NCBI RefSeq assembly: GCF_013294115.1
Contig: NZ_JABSNP010000007.1
Coordinates: 161,676 to 225,675, forward strand
Direction: 5' to 3'
DNA from: Hymenobacter caeli
Lineage (GTDB): Bacteria > Bacteroidota > Bacteroidia > Cytophagales > Hymenobacteraceae
DNA: 64,000 nt
Shown here in pieces: positions 56,696-64,000 of the stretch. Both the position numbers and the translations under genes were made by a program. Within the stretch, counting starts at the first letter, position 1; each line of letters begins with the position of its first letter. Under the pieces are notes generated by a model. The model was not told the origin of the DNA and searched no databases. It saw nothing but the letters and a program-made list of their open reading frames with translations.

Positions 56696-57082
56696 TTAAT
56701 TCAGGCGGAAGGGCACCATCAGGGTGAATTCCGGGATTTCGACGGTGAATTCCTGGCCGTTGGCCACGCGCTCCATCAGGTAAGTACCGCACATCTTGCC
56801 CACGCCCGATTTCAGGTTACAGCCACTCATGTAGTGGTGCGACTGGCCGGGCTCGAGCACGGGCTGGCGGCCCACCACGCCTTCGCCCTCCACTTCGCGC
56901 ACGGGGCTGTTGGCGTCGTGGATGTGCCAGTGCCGCCGCAATAGCTTCACGGTCAGCTCGCTGTTGTTGCGAATCGTGATTTTGTAAGCGAACACGAAGT
57001 GCTCCTGCGTCGGACTCGAATAATCGGGCAGGTAGTTGGTCGTAACCGAAACGGTAACGCCCTGCGTAGTGGTAGTAGGCAT
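56696..57082 (-). CDS. apaG: ApaG-domain protein
   Basis: A 128-residue ApaG, a small fibronectin-III-like beta protein of unclear biochemical role, linked to Co2+/Mg2+ homeostasis and diadenosine nucleotide levels. Typical features are VTTNYLPDYSSPTQEHFVFA, LLRRHWHIHDANSPVREVEG, EGVVGRQPVLEPGQSHHYMS and the CGTYLMERVANGQEFTVEIP end. The length is standard. The ATG at 57082 is family-typical; the much longer open frame upstream is shadow. It is divergent from ung. Confidence 0.94.
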   Translation of the reverse strand: MPTTTTQGVTVSVTTNYLPDYSSPTQEHFVFAYKITIRNNSELTVKLLRRHWHIHDANSPVREVEGEGVVGRQPVLEPGQSHHYMSGCNLKSGVGKMCGTYLMERVANGQEFTVEIPEFTLMVPFRLN

Positions 57083-57169
57083 AAAAGAATCGGTCAATAA
57101 AGCTAAAAAATCCAACAGCGGCCCGCGCCGATTGGTTTTACGCCAACAAGCTTTCCAAGGTCGGAAAGA

Positions 57170-57211
57170 TTTCGCTAATTCTCCCCAAAATTTCGCCAAT
57201 TCCCCCCAAAA
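57170..57211. repeat. Two tandem copies of a 21-base unit before ung
   Basis: TTTCGCTAATTCTCCCCAAA (57170-57189) and TTTCGCCAATTCCCCCCAAA (57191-57210) are adjacent 21-base units. They end three bases before the ung ATG and so form its immediate leader. They may be a duplication of a regulatory or spacer sequence. Confidence 0.65.
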
Positions 57212-57214
57212 TCG

Positions 57215-57877
57215 ATGGTAAAAATAGCCGCGAGCTGGCAGCCGGTGCTGGCCGATGAGTTTGCCAAACCGTATTTCCAGCACCTCATTGCGTTTGTGAA
57301 GGGCGAGTACGCCACCGCCACCGTTTATCCGGCCGGCCCGCAAATTTTCCATGCCTTCGAGGCCTGCCCGTTCGAGGCGGTAAAGGTCGTCATCCTGGGC
57401 CAGGACCCGTACCACGGCCGGGGGCAGGCCCACGGCCTGTCGTTCTCGGTGGCCGAGGGGCAGCGCACGCCGCCTTCGCTGCACAACATCTTCAAAGAGC
57501 TGCAAAGCGACCTGCCCGCCGCCGCGCCCGCCCCCAACGGCAACCTTGACCGCTGGGCCCAACAGGGCGTGCTGCTGCTCAACGCCACCCTCACGGTGCG
57601 GGCCGGCGAGCCGGGCTCGCACCAGAAAAAGGGCTGGGAAGACTTCACCGACGCCGTTATCCGCAAGGTATCGGAAGGCCGGCCGCACGTGGTGTTCATC
57701 CTCTGGGGGGCCTACGCGGGCAAAAAAGCGGAATTGATTGATGCCCGCAAGCACCTGGTTTTGAAATCGGTGCACCCGTCGCCCTACGCGGCCGACAAAG
57801 GGTTTTTCGGCAGTAAGCCGTTCAGCAAAACCAACGCCTGGCTCGAAAGCCAGGGCTTGGAGCCCATTGAGTGGTAG
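57215..57877 (+). CDS. ung: Uracil-DNA glycosylase
   Basis: A 220-residue family 1 uracil-DNA glycosylase that removes uracil from DNA as the first step of base excision repair. The catalytic motif GQDPYHG is at 62-68 with D64. The uracil-binding LLLNATLTVRAG block and the DNA-intercalating motif HPSPY (187-191) are intact. The length matches the family. The ATG at 57215 starts MVKIAASWQPVLADEF, a normal N-terminus. It is divergent from apaG. A large hairpin ending in a T-run follows it. Confidence 0.95.
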   Translation: MVKIAASWQPVLADEFAKPYFQHLIAFVKGEYATATVYPAGPQIFHAFEACPFEAVKVVILGQDPYHGRGQAHGLSFSVAEGQRTPPSLHNIFKELQSDLPAAAPAPNGNLDRWAQQGVLLLNATLTVRAGEPGSHQKKGWEDFTDAVIRKVSEGRPHVVFILWGAYAGKKAELIDARKHLVLKSVHPSPYAADKGFFGSKPFSKTNAWLESQGLEPIEW

Positions 57878-57901
57878 GTGGCTCAATCTGGGCAAAAAAG
57901 G

Positions 57902-57996
57902 CCGTCATGCTGAGCTTGTCGAAGCATCTCTCCCACTTACTAATCAACTGATTTAGTGTGCGGGAGAGGTGCTTCGGCTGCGCTCAGCATGACGGC
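57902..57996. terminator. Imperfect long hairpin after ung, related to 31656-31751
   Basis: CCGTCATGCTGAGCTTGTCG... on the left and GCTTCGGCTGCGCTCAGCAT... on the right form an imperfect 35-bp stem. CTTTTTTG follows on the plus strand, so it probably ends ung. The same sequence family forms the perfect repeat at 31656-31751. Confidence 0.65.
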
Positions 57997-58020
57997 CTTT
58001 TTTGCCTAAAAAAAACCCGC

Positions 58021-59208
58021 CTAATTAATGGTGTGGAACAGGCGGCTCCAGCGGACTTTGTGGAAAAAGTCGGCGTAGGGGTCGATGGAGAGCCAGATGA
58101 GCACGGCCTTGCCCACCACGTGGTCTTCGGGCACGAAGCCCCAGAAGCGCGAGTCGAGCGAGTCGTGGCGGTTGTCGCCCATCATGAAGTAGTAGTTCTG
58201 CTTGAACGTGTAAGTCTTCAACGGCTTGCCGTTTTGCAGAATCACGCCGCCCTGCATCGTGATGCCCGTGTTGTGCTCGTAGCGCAGGATAATCTTGTAG
58301 TACAGCGGCACATTGTCGGCGGTCAGCTCCACGGTTTCGCCTTTTTTTGGCAGCGAGATGGGCCCGTAGTTGTCCTTGTTCCAGTGGTGCAGGCCGGGGG
58401 CCCCGGGGAAGTTGAGCGTGGTGGGGTAGTCGGGGTTGTCGGGGAACACCGCCTGGTTGGTTTCGGGCTGGCCGGCCGGGATGGTTTCGGCGACGACCTC
58501 CTTCACGTAGGGCTGCTTTTTAAAGTATTCTGCCACGGCGGGCGTGCAGTCCACCTCGTAGCCCGTGCCGTAGCCGGGCACGTCGCGCAGGGTGGGGTCG
58601 CCGGTGGCCAGGTTTTGGTAGTCCACCACGCCCTGGGCGCGGAAGGCGGCCACCACTTCGTCGTTGGCCTCGGGAATGCGCAGAAAGTACTTGCTCTGCA
58701 AGCCGGGCGGGTTCACGGCCGGCTGGCCGTTGATGTACACCTGGTGGTCCTTGATTTCGAGCTTGTCGCCGGCAATGGCCACGCAGCGCTTGATGTAGTT
58801 GGTGCGCAGGTCGGCGGGGTATTCCAGCTCAAACGGCACGTGGAACACCACCACGTCGTTGCGCTGGATGCTGCTGAAGCCCGGGAAGCGGAACGTGGGC
58901 AGCTGAATCAGGTCGGAGTAGCTTTTGAGGTGGAAAATCGGGTCCGTCTGGTGCGTGAGCGGAATTTGCAGCGGCGTTTGCGGCGTGATGGTGCCGTAGT
59001 GCAGCTTGCTCACGAACAGGTAGTCGCCCACCAGCAGCGAGTGCTCCATGCTGGGCGTGGGGATGGTGTAGGCCTCGAAGGTGGCCCAGCGGATGAGGGT
59101 GGCTGCCACGATGGCAAACAGCAGCGAATCGGTCCACTCGCGGGTTTTGCTCTTGGGCTTCTGGGGCGGCGCGTCGGCGCTGTAGCGCTTGATTTTGAAG
59201 AGGGGCAT
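58021..59208 (-). CDS. lepB: Signal peptidase I
   Basis: A 395-residue membrane-bound type I signal peptidase, longer than in E. coli as usual in Bacteroidota because of an insertion between the catalytic boxes. A membrane span lies near 28-45. The nucleophile S53 is in TIPTPSMEHSLLVGD, and the general base K140 is in NYIKRCVAIAGD. Box E is MMGDNRHDSLDSRFWG near residue 338. The ATG at 59208 replaces a TTG six bases upstream. It is the last gene of the parB-DUF5683-dapB-lepB run on the minus strand. Confidence 0.95.
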   Translation of the reverse strand: MPLFKIKRYSADAPPQKPKSKTREWTDSLLFAIVAATLIRWATFEAYTIPTPSMEHSLLVGDYLFVSKLHYGTITPQTPLQIPLTHQTDPIFHLKSYSDLIQLPTFRFPGFSSIQRNDVVVFHVPFELEYPADLRTNYIKRCVAIAGDKLEIKDHQVYINGQPAVNPPGLQSKYFLRIPEANDEVVAAFRAQGVVDYQNLATGDPTLRDVPGYGTGYEVDCTPAVAEYFKKQPYVKEVVAETIPAGQPETNQAVFPDNPDYPTTLNFPGAPGLHHWNKDNYGPISLPKKGETVELTADNVPLYYKIILRYEHNTGITMQGGVILQNGKPLKTYTFKQNYYFMMGDNRHDSLDSRFWGFVPEDHVVGKAVLIWLSIDPYADFFHKVRWSRLFHTIN

Positions 59209-59315
59209 AGACAAGGACGCCGGCCGCGGCCGGCGCTTGGGGCGGGTTGGAAAAACGACTGATTGGAAAGCCGGCGCAAGCTAACGATGCCGGAAATGCT
59301 TTCGTGCGGAAGGCC

Positions 59316-60038
59316 CTACAAGCCCAGCAATTCCTTCATGCCGAACACGCCCGCCCGGCCCGGCAGCCACTCGGCGGCCAGCAGGGCCCCCTGGGCAAAG
59401 CCGGCCCGCGAGTGCGCTTCGTGCTTCAGCTCCAGCGTGTCGACTTCGGAAGTATAAGTTACCACGTGCGTGCCCACCACGTCGGCCGTCCGCTCGCTGA
59501 GCACGGCCAGTTCCCGGGGCCCCTGGGCGGGGGCGTTGCGCCAGCTGGTTTTGGCCGGGAAGTGGGCCAGGATGCCCTCGGCGGCCGTGACGGCGGTGCC
59601 GCTGGGCTGGTCGAGCTTTTGGAGGTGGTGAATTTCGCGCACCGCCACGTCGTAGCCCCCGAACTGGTGCATTTTGGCGGCGATGTACTCGTTGAAATGG
59701 AAGAACAGGTTCACGCCCACGCTGTAGTTGGAAGCGTAGAACAAGCTGCCCTTCAGCTCGTTGGTCAGGGCCACGGCCTCGTCCCACTGGCCCAGCCAGC
59801 CCGTGGAGCCGCAGACCACCGGAATGCCCTGGCGCAGGCAGGCCGCCACGTTGGCGAAGGCCGCGTCGGGCCGGGTGAACTCGATGGCCACGTCGGCGGT
59901 GGCGGGCGTGAAGTCGGCGATGGCCGGGCCCTCGGCTTGGCCCGGGTCCACGATGCCGGCGATGCGGTGGCCGCGGGCGGTGGCCAGGGCCTCCAGCGTG
60001 TGGCCCATCTTGCCGTAGCCGATGAGGAGAATGTTCAT
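59316..60038 (-). CDS. dapB: 4-hydroxy-tetrahydrodipicolinate reductase
   Basis: A 240-residue DapB, which uses NAD(P)H in the diaminopimelate/lysine pathway. The nucleotide motif is LLIGYGKMGHTL at 4-15, with CGSTGW in the linker. The substrate-binding loop is ASNYSVGVNLFF, and REIHHLQKLDQPSGTA carries the catalytic His-His and Lys. The length is close to the family norm. The ATG at 60038 begins at the first strand (MNILLIGYG). It lies 10 bases after DUF5683, so the two are cotranscribed. Confidence 0.95.
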   Translation of the reverse strand: MNILLIGYGKMGHTLEALATARGHRIAGIVDPGQAEGPAIADFTPATADVAIEFTRPDAAFANVAACLRQGIPVVCGSTGWLGQWDEAVALTNELKGSLFYASNYSVGVNLFFHFNEYIAAKMHQFGGYDVAVREIHHLQKLDQPSGTAVTAAEGILAHFPAKTSWRNAPAQGPRELAVLSERTADVVGTHVVTYTSEVDTLELKHEAHSRAGFAQGALLAAEWLPGRAGVFGMKELLGL

Positions 60039-60048
60039 GCGGGAGAAA

Positions 60049-60780
60049 TTACTTGAAGTGCAGGCCCACCGCCACGCCGGGCGCGAGGGCCAGCCCCCCC
60101 ACCGGGCCGGGTACGGGCAACAGCGTCGGCTGCCAGCGGAAGCTTAAATCGTCGCTCACGTCGAACGAGTACAGGTGCGCGTCCACGATGGCGTCGATAA
60201 TGGTAACGCCGTAGGCCAGCGCGGTGTAAAGGATGAAGCCGTCGCGATAATGGCGGTAGAAAATGATGCCGTTTTGGATGCCCGCCACGGTGCGCTCCTT
60301 GCTCACCCGGTCGCCGGGCAGGTTGGCATTAGGCAGCGGCATCGCCGCAACCGTAGGGTCGGTTGAGATTAAGTTGGAGGCGTTGGTGTATTCGTTGAGG
60401 GCCCGCTGCTCGTAGCTCAAGATGTACGCCACCGTCCCAATGCCGCCGTACACGATGGGCAGCTTCCACCATTTGCGGTTGTATACCTGGCCCAGGCCGG
60501 GCACCAGGGCCAAGTAGCCGGCCTTGGCCGGCCGCGTCACGCGGAAGCCGAACAGCATTTCGGTGCGGCGCACCGAGTCTTCGGCGTGCTTTTTTCGCTT
60601 GTCGGCCAGCGTGGTTTTGCGCACGCGGGCCGTGTCGGGGCGAATGGTCTTGGGAACGGCGGGGTTGTTGGCGTTGGGGTTGGCCGGGTCGTACACTTGG
60701 GCCCGGGCGGCCCGGGGGCCCAGCAGGGCCCCCAGCACCAACAGCAGCAAGGCGGCGAGCCGTAGCAAAGGCTTGTTCAT
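60049..60780 (-). CDS. DUF5683 domain membrane protein
   Basis: A 243-residue exported protein. A signal peptide (LLRLAALLLLVLGALLGPRA...) is followed by a hydrophilic linker. The DUF5683 domain has GYLALVPGLGQVYNRKWWKL, the following YGGIGTVAYILSYE, and IDAIVDAHLYSFDVSDDLSF. Such proteins occur beside parB and dapB in many Bacteroidota; no function is known. The ATG at 60780 is preferred over an upstream start. The gap to parB is 40 bases. Confidence 0.88.
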   Translation of the reverse strand: MNKPLLRLAALLLLVLGALLGPRAARAQVYDPANPNANNPAVPKTIRPDTARVRKTTLADKRKKHAEDSVRRTEMLFGFRVTRPAKAGYLALVPGLGQVYNRKWWKLPIVYGGIGTVAYILSYEQRALNEYTNASNLISTDPTVAAMPLPNANLPGDRVSKERTVAGIQNGIIFYRHYRDGFILYTALAYGVTIIDAIVDAHLYSFDVSDDLSFRWQPTLLPVPGPVGGLALAPGVAVGLHFK

Positions 60781-60820
60781 AACCAGCAGACCATCCGTGA
60801 AAGCGTGAAAGGAAATTTCA

Positions 60821-61792
60821 CTAAGCGGGGTGCAGAATGTGCAGAATCCGTTGCATGTCCTCCACCGAATCAAAGGCAATTTTGATTTCGCCGTTGCCTT
60901 TGGGGCCCGGCCGCACCTGCACCCGCGACCCGAAGCGGTCGGTGAGGGTGCGCTCGGTGCGGCGAATTTCGGCCACGGGCACCACCGAATCGGCGGGGCG
61001 CGGGGCGCTGACCGGGCCGGGGCCGTCGGCGGGCAGCCGGCCGAAGCCGTTGCGCACCAGCTCCTCCACGCGGCGCACCGACAGCTCTTCGGCCACGATG
61101 CGGCGGTAGAGGGCCACCTGCTGCTTGGCGTCTTCGATGCCGATGAGGGCCCGGGCGTGGCCCATGCTGATGTCGGCGTCGCGCAGGCCCACCTGGATGT
61201 CGGGCGGCAGCTTCAGCAGGCGCAGGTAGTTGGTGACGGTCGAGCGGTTTTTGCCCACCCGCTCGCCCAGTTCTTCCTGGCGCAGCTGGCACTCGCTGAG
61301 CAGGCGCTGGTAGCTGAGGGCGATTTCGATGGCGTTGAGGTTTTCGCGCTGGATGTTCTCAATCAGGGCCATTTCCAGCATCTGCTGGTCGTCGGCCTTG
61401 CGGATGTAGGCCGGAATGGCGTCGAGGCCGGCCAGCTTGGAGGCCTGCAAGCGCCGCTCGCCGCTGATGAGCTGGTAGGCGCTGGGCCCCAGCTGGCGCA
61501 CCGTCACGGGCTGGATGATGCCCTGGATTTTGATGCTGTCGGCGAGTTCGGCCAGGGCTTCCTGGTCGAAGTGGGTACGGGGCTGGTAGGGGTTGGCCTC
61601 GATCTGGTCCACCGAAATCAGGCCCACCGAGTTGGCCGGGTGGGGCACCACGATGCGCTCCCGGTCGCCTTTTTTCTCGTAGCTGCCCTCAATCAGGGCG
61701 TTGAGGCCCCGGCCGAGGCCGCCCAGCTTGCGCTTGGGCTGCGGGTGCAGGGGGGTGGCGGGGGCTTTCTCGTCGTGGTTCTCTGCGGTCAT
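60821..61792 (-). CDS. parB: Chromosome-partitioning protein ParB
   Basis: A 323-residue ParB/Spo0J CTPase that loads on parS sites and spreads along DNA for chromosome segregation. The N-terminal KLGGLGRGLNALI would bind ParA. The CTP motif SGERRLQA has GERR at 111-114, and ALIENIQRENLNAIEIALSY precedes the helix-turn-helix (VGKNRSTVTNYLRLLKLPP). The C-terminal dimerisation domain follows from about 275. The ATG at 61792 is clear. No parA precedes it here, although parA-parB adjacency is usual; instead a divergent glycosyltransferase gene lies upstream. A perfect promoter is at 61833-61862. Confidence 0.95.
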   Translation of the reverse strand: MTAENHDEKAPATPLHPQPKRKLGGLGRGLNALIEGSYEKKGDRERIVVPHPANSVGLISVDQIEANPYQPRTHFDQEALAELADSIKIQGIIQPVTVRQLGPSAYQLISGERRLQASKLAGLDAIPAYIRKADDQQMLEMALIENIQRENLNAIEIALSYQRLLSECQLRQEELGERVGKNRSTVTNYLRLLKLPPDIQVGLRDADISMGHARALIGIEDAKQQVALYRRIVAEELSVRRVEELVRNGFGRLPADGPGPVSAPRPADSVVPVAEIRRTERTLTDRFGSRVQVRPGPKGNGEIKIAFDSVEDMQRILHILHPA

Positions 61793-61832
61793 CGGGGCAT
61801 GGCGGCTGCGGAAAATGCGGCAGCAGCAAGTT

Positions 61833-61862
61833 CAAAATTACGGATAGTAGGGCGAAGCGCAA
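61833..61862 (-). promoter_or_regulatory. Promoter of the parB operon
   Basis: On the minus strand TTG (61860-61862) is followed after 19 bases by TAATTTTG (61833-61840), a perfect TAnnTTTG element with ideal spacing. The predicted transcription start is about 35 bases before the parB ATG. This shows that parB heads its own transcript. Confidence 0.75.
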
Positions 61863-62062
61863 GCCGGGGCTGGTGCTTTAGAATTTTGCCAAGCCGGCAC
61901 CGGCGCCGGCAGCGCGCTCAATCCATCTAAAAAGTAGATAGCGCGCGACTTTGCAATGCTTGCATCGTGACCGTCGTAGACGAGCCGGTCCGAAGCCTGG
62001 AGGGGGCACGCATGGCGAACCGAACCGGGGACCCGGCCCGATAAACTTTACCTTGCGGGCCA

Positions 62063-63760
62063 ATGGCTGATTCTATTACTGGAGTTGTTCGGGCCAGTAA
62101 GGCCGCCCGCCCCGCCTGGCACCGTTGGGTGCCTCGTGCATTGCTTGGGGTGCTGCTGCTGTTGGGGGCCGTCCTGTACCGGGGCTACGGCATTTCCTGG
62201 GACGAATTTACCGATCATAACCTCGGAAACGTTACGGCGAATTACGTGGCCAGGCGCTTGGTTCCGGCCCGCTGGCAGTCGCGGTTGCCCACCGACCCGC
62301 GCGTTCTTTGGCTGCCCACGAGCGGCATCATCCACGGCCCGGTGGTGGAAACGCCCGCGGCCGTGCTGGGCCGGCTGCTGTATCCGCAGCAGCCGCGCGG
62401 CTACTATGCGGTGCGGCACGGCTTTGTTTTTTTGGTGTTTGCGGCGGGCGTGGCGGCCTTGTACGGCCTGGGGCGGCTGCGCTTCGGCAGCCGGCGCCTG
62501 GCCTTGCTGGGCGCGGCCCTGCTGGTGCTGTCGCCCCGCTTTGCGGCCGAAGCGTTTTACAACGGCAAAGACGTCGGCTTTATGGCCCTGTTCACGGTGG
62601 CCATGCTGGCGCTGGCCTGGCTAGCGCGGCGGCCGGCGGCCGGCCGGGCCCTGCTGGCCGCCGGTGCCACGGGGCTGGCCATCGGGGTGCGGATGCCGGG
62701 CATAATCCTGCCCGCGTTCGCCCTCGGCTGGTTGGGCTGGCAGGCTTGGCGCGCCGGCCCGGGCCCGGCACGCCGGCGGCGGCTGGGCGTAGCGGGGCTG
62801 TACGCGGGCGCCACGGTGGGCGCTACCGTGCTATGCTGGCCCTACCTGTGGGAAAGCCCCCTGGCCAATTTTCGCTACGCCCTGCTCGTGATGAGCCACG
62901 TGCCCTGGCCCGGCACAACCCTGTACTGGGGCCGGCTGCTGCCGGCTCCGGCCTTGCCCTGGCACTACTTGCCCGTCTGGATCGTCGTCACGACCCCGGT
63001 GCCCTACGTGCTGGCCGCCCTGGTAGGCGCGGGCGTGGCGGTGCGCCAGCTGTGGCAGAACCAAAAAAGCGGGGGCTGGGCCACGCAGCTCGATTGCTTG
63101 TTTCTGCTGTGGCTACTGGCCCCGCTGGTGGCCGTTATCGGGCTCCGTTCGGTGGTGTTCGATGGGTGGCGGCACCTGTACTTTATCTACCCGGCGCTGC
63201 TGCTGCTGGCGGTGCGGGGCGTGCAGGCGCTGGCCCACCGCTGGGGGCCCGTTTTGCGGGGCCCCGGCCGGTGGCGGCGCGGGCTGGTGGGGCTGGCGCT
63301 GGGGCTCGTGGCGCTCGACGGGGGCCGCACGCTGTGGTTCATCGTTCGGGCTTACCCCAACCAGCAAACCTACTTCAGCTGCCTGCCCAACGCCACGGCC
63401 GAGCGCTTGTTCGAGCGCGACTACTGGGGCCCCAGCTACCGCTACGGCCTGGAGTGGCTGCTGCGCCACGACCCCAGCCCGATCATCACCGTGACAGGGC
63501 CGCAGCCCGCTATAATTTACGTCAACTTATTTGCGCTGAGCCCCGCGCAGCAAAAACGCATCCGGCTCATCGATAGCCCGGCGGCCCGCTACTACCTCAC
63601 CGCCTACCGCTGGCACCCGCAGCCCTACGCCGACAGCCTGGGGCCCGAGGTGCTGGCCTACCGGCCGGGCGGGGGCATCAAGGCGCTCTCCATCTTCCGG
63701 CGCGACTCGCTGCGCCGCCCGCTGCCGCCCGCGCCCATCGGGCGGGCGCCTTTGCCTTGA
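62063..63760 (+). CDS. Integral-membrane glycosyltransferase-like protein (GT-C fold)
   Basis: A 565-residue protein. About ten membrane spans and the early acidic motif RGYGISWDEFTDHNLG (residues 40-55) are typical of GT-C type (ArnT/PMT-like, family 39) transferases, where the Asp-Glu after the first span binds the lipid-linked sugar. Further signatures include VRHGFVFLVFAAGVAALYGL and LLVLSPRFAAEAFYNGKD, with a second acidic residue in KDVGFMAL. A soluble periplasmic C-terminal part (about 430-565) follows. It likely transfers a sugar from a polyprenyl carrier to a lipid or protein; the acceptor is unknown. The ATG at 62063 is the first in frame. Confidence 0.82.
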   Translation: MADSITGVVRASKAARPAWHRWVPRALLGVLLLLGAVLYRGYGISWDEFTDHNLGNVTANYVARRLVPARWQSRLPTDPRVLWLPTSGIIHGPVVETPAAVLGRLLYPQQPRGYYAVRHGFVFLVFAAGVAALYGLGRLRFGSRRLALLGAALLVLSPRFAAEAFYNGKDVGFMALFTVAMLALAWLARRPAAGRALLAAGATGLAIGVRMPGIILPAFALGWLGWQAWRAGPGPARRRRLGVAGLYAGATVGATVLCWPYLWESPLANFRYALLVMSHVPWPGTTLYWGRLLPAPALPWHYLPVWIVVTTPVPYVLAALVGAGVAVRQLWQNQKSGGWATQLDCLFLLWLLAPLVAVIGLRSVVFDGWRHLYFIYPALLLLAVRGVQALAHRWGPVLRGPGRWRRGLVGLALGLVALDGGRTLWFIVRAYPNQQTYFSCLPNATAERLFERDYWGPSYRYGLEWLLRHDPSPIITVTGPQPAIIYVNLFALSPAQQKRIRLIDSPAARYYLTAYRWHPQPYADSLGPEVLAYRPGGGIKALSIFRRDSLRRPLPPAPIGRAPLP

Positions 63761-64000
63761 AGAAGCATTCTTACGAATTGCCGCGAAGCCCAAGCACCTC
63801 TACTACCTCGCAAACGCCAATTCTCTTGCCTTCGTGAAGGTAGCCTCGCACACCGGGTCTTATATGCTGACGATGAAAGTTTCGGTAAGCAGGATTGGTG
63901 ATAAACTACTCTACCCTACTAAAATTTGAGGCATAAAAACGGGGCGGCCCGACCTTTGGAGTTCCTACACAGCCAAACTCGTTCCGCCCCGTGAAGCAAG
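63761..64000. other. Terminal spacer with a possible start of another gene
   Basis: No complete gene is seen. ACGGGGCGG (63939-63947) and CCGCCCCGT (63983-63991) are inverse words. GACCTTTG at 63951-63958 matches 7 of 8 bases of the -7 element. A GTG at 63990 (GTGAAGCAAG) is open to the edge. This could be the start of a gene or the end of a mobile element, but too little is visible to decide. Confidence 0.3.

Noticed and set aside
61793..62062. A hidden parA fragment or a parS site upstream of parB
   Set aside because: No Walker-type P-loop frame is found on either strand and no copy of the TGTTTCACGTGAAACA consensus is visible.

Overview
The window comes from a GC-rich member of the Bacteroidota, most likely a Hymenobacter-like Cytophagales (an inference). 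The pointers are a SusC/SusD pair, a type IX secretion C-terminal sorting domain, DUF3098 and DUF5683 genes, the ftsX-DUF3098-uppP-truB order, TAnnTTTG promoter elements of the Bacteroidota sigma factor, very few Shine-Dalgarno sequences, and GC-rich coding DNA separated by AT-richer spacers full of inverted repeats.

Layout. 1-720: truncated MutS-like ATPase. 955-3012: secreted GH20 hexosaminidase. 3109-11668: membrane/MoxR module (DUF58, a NADAR enzyme, MoxR AAA+, DUF4350, DUF4129, a multi-pass protein and SpoIIM on the minus strand, with an RDD protein divergent). 11669-12004: dense nested repeats. 12005-18979: SusC, SusD and a secreted double-DUF4394 protein. 19475-31600: metabolic block with an SDR, a NagB/PIG-L fusion, a GntP permease, a GNAT-nitrilase fusion, a GH26 mannanase, the two subunits of a 3-oxoacid CoA-transferase split by a serine hydrolase, and a carboxypeptidase-like-domain protein. 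31807-40789: housekeeping and envelope cluster ribF, truB, uppP, DUF3098, ftsX and tamB, with inverted repeats at most junctions.

40978-45479 (plus strand): tsaD, smpB, an NlpC/P60 peptidase, an HNH endonuclease and a DUF3298 lipoprotein. 45559-46401: alpha/beta hydrolase. 46650-47985: AT-richer islet with a PIN-domain toxin/antitoxin pair and an unknown protein. 48135-50042: rpsA behind a structured leader. 50157-50227: tRNA-Cys. 50396-53035: cyanophycin synthetase. 53240-57877: coiled-coil protein, TPMT-like methyltransferase plus kdsA, a second methyltransferase, apaG and ung. 58021-61792: parB, DUF5683, dapB and lepB without parA. 62063-63760: integral-membrane glycosyltransferase-like protein. 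The last 240 bases hold no gene, though a new reading frame may begin at the edge.

Most genes are housekeeping or conserved Bacteroidota genes. The less ordinary signals are: a NADAR gene translationally coupled to DUF58 inside a MoxR operon; an intergenic repeat that now encodes about 40 residues of TruB; a serine hydrolase between scoA and scoB; a low-GC toxin/antitoxin-plus-unknown islet just before rpsA; parB with a perfect promoter of its own but no parA; and at least a dozen inverted-repeat elements of different sequence confined almost entirely to spacers. No CRISPR array, complete insertion sequence or prophage is visible.
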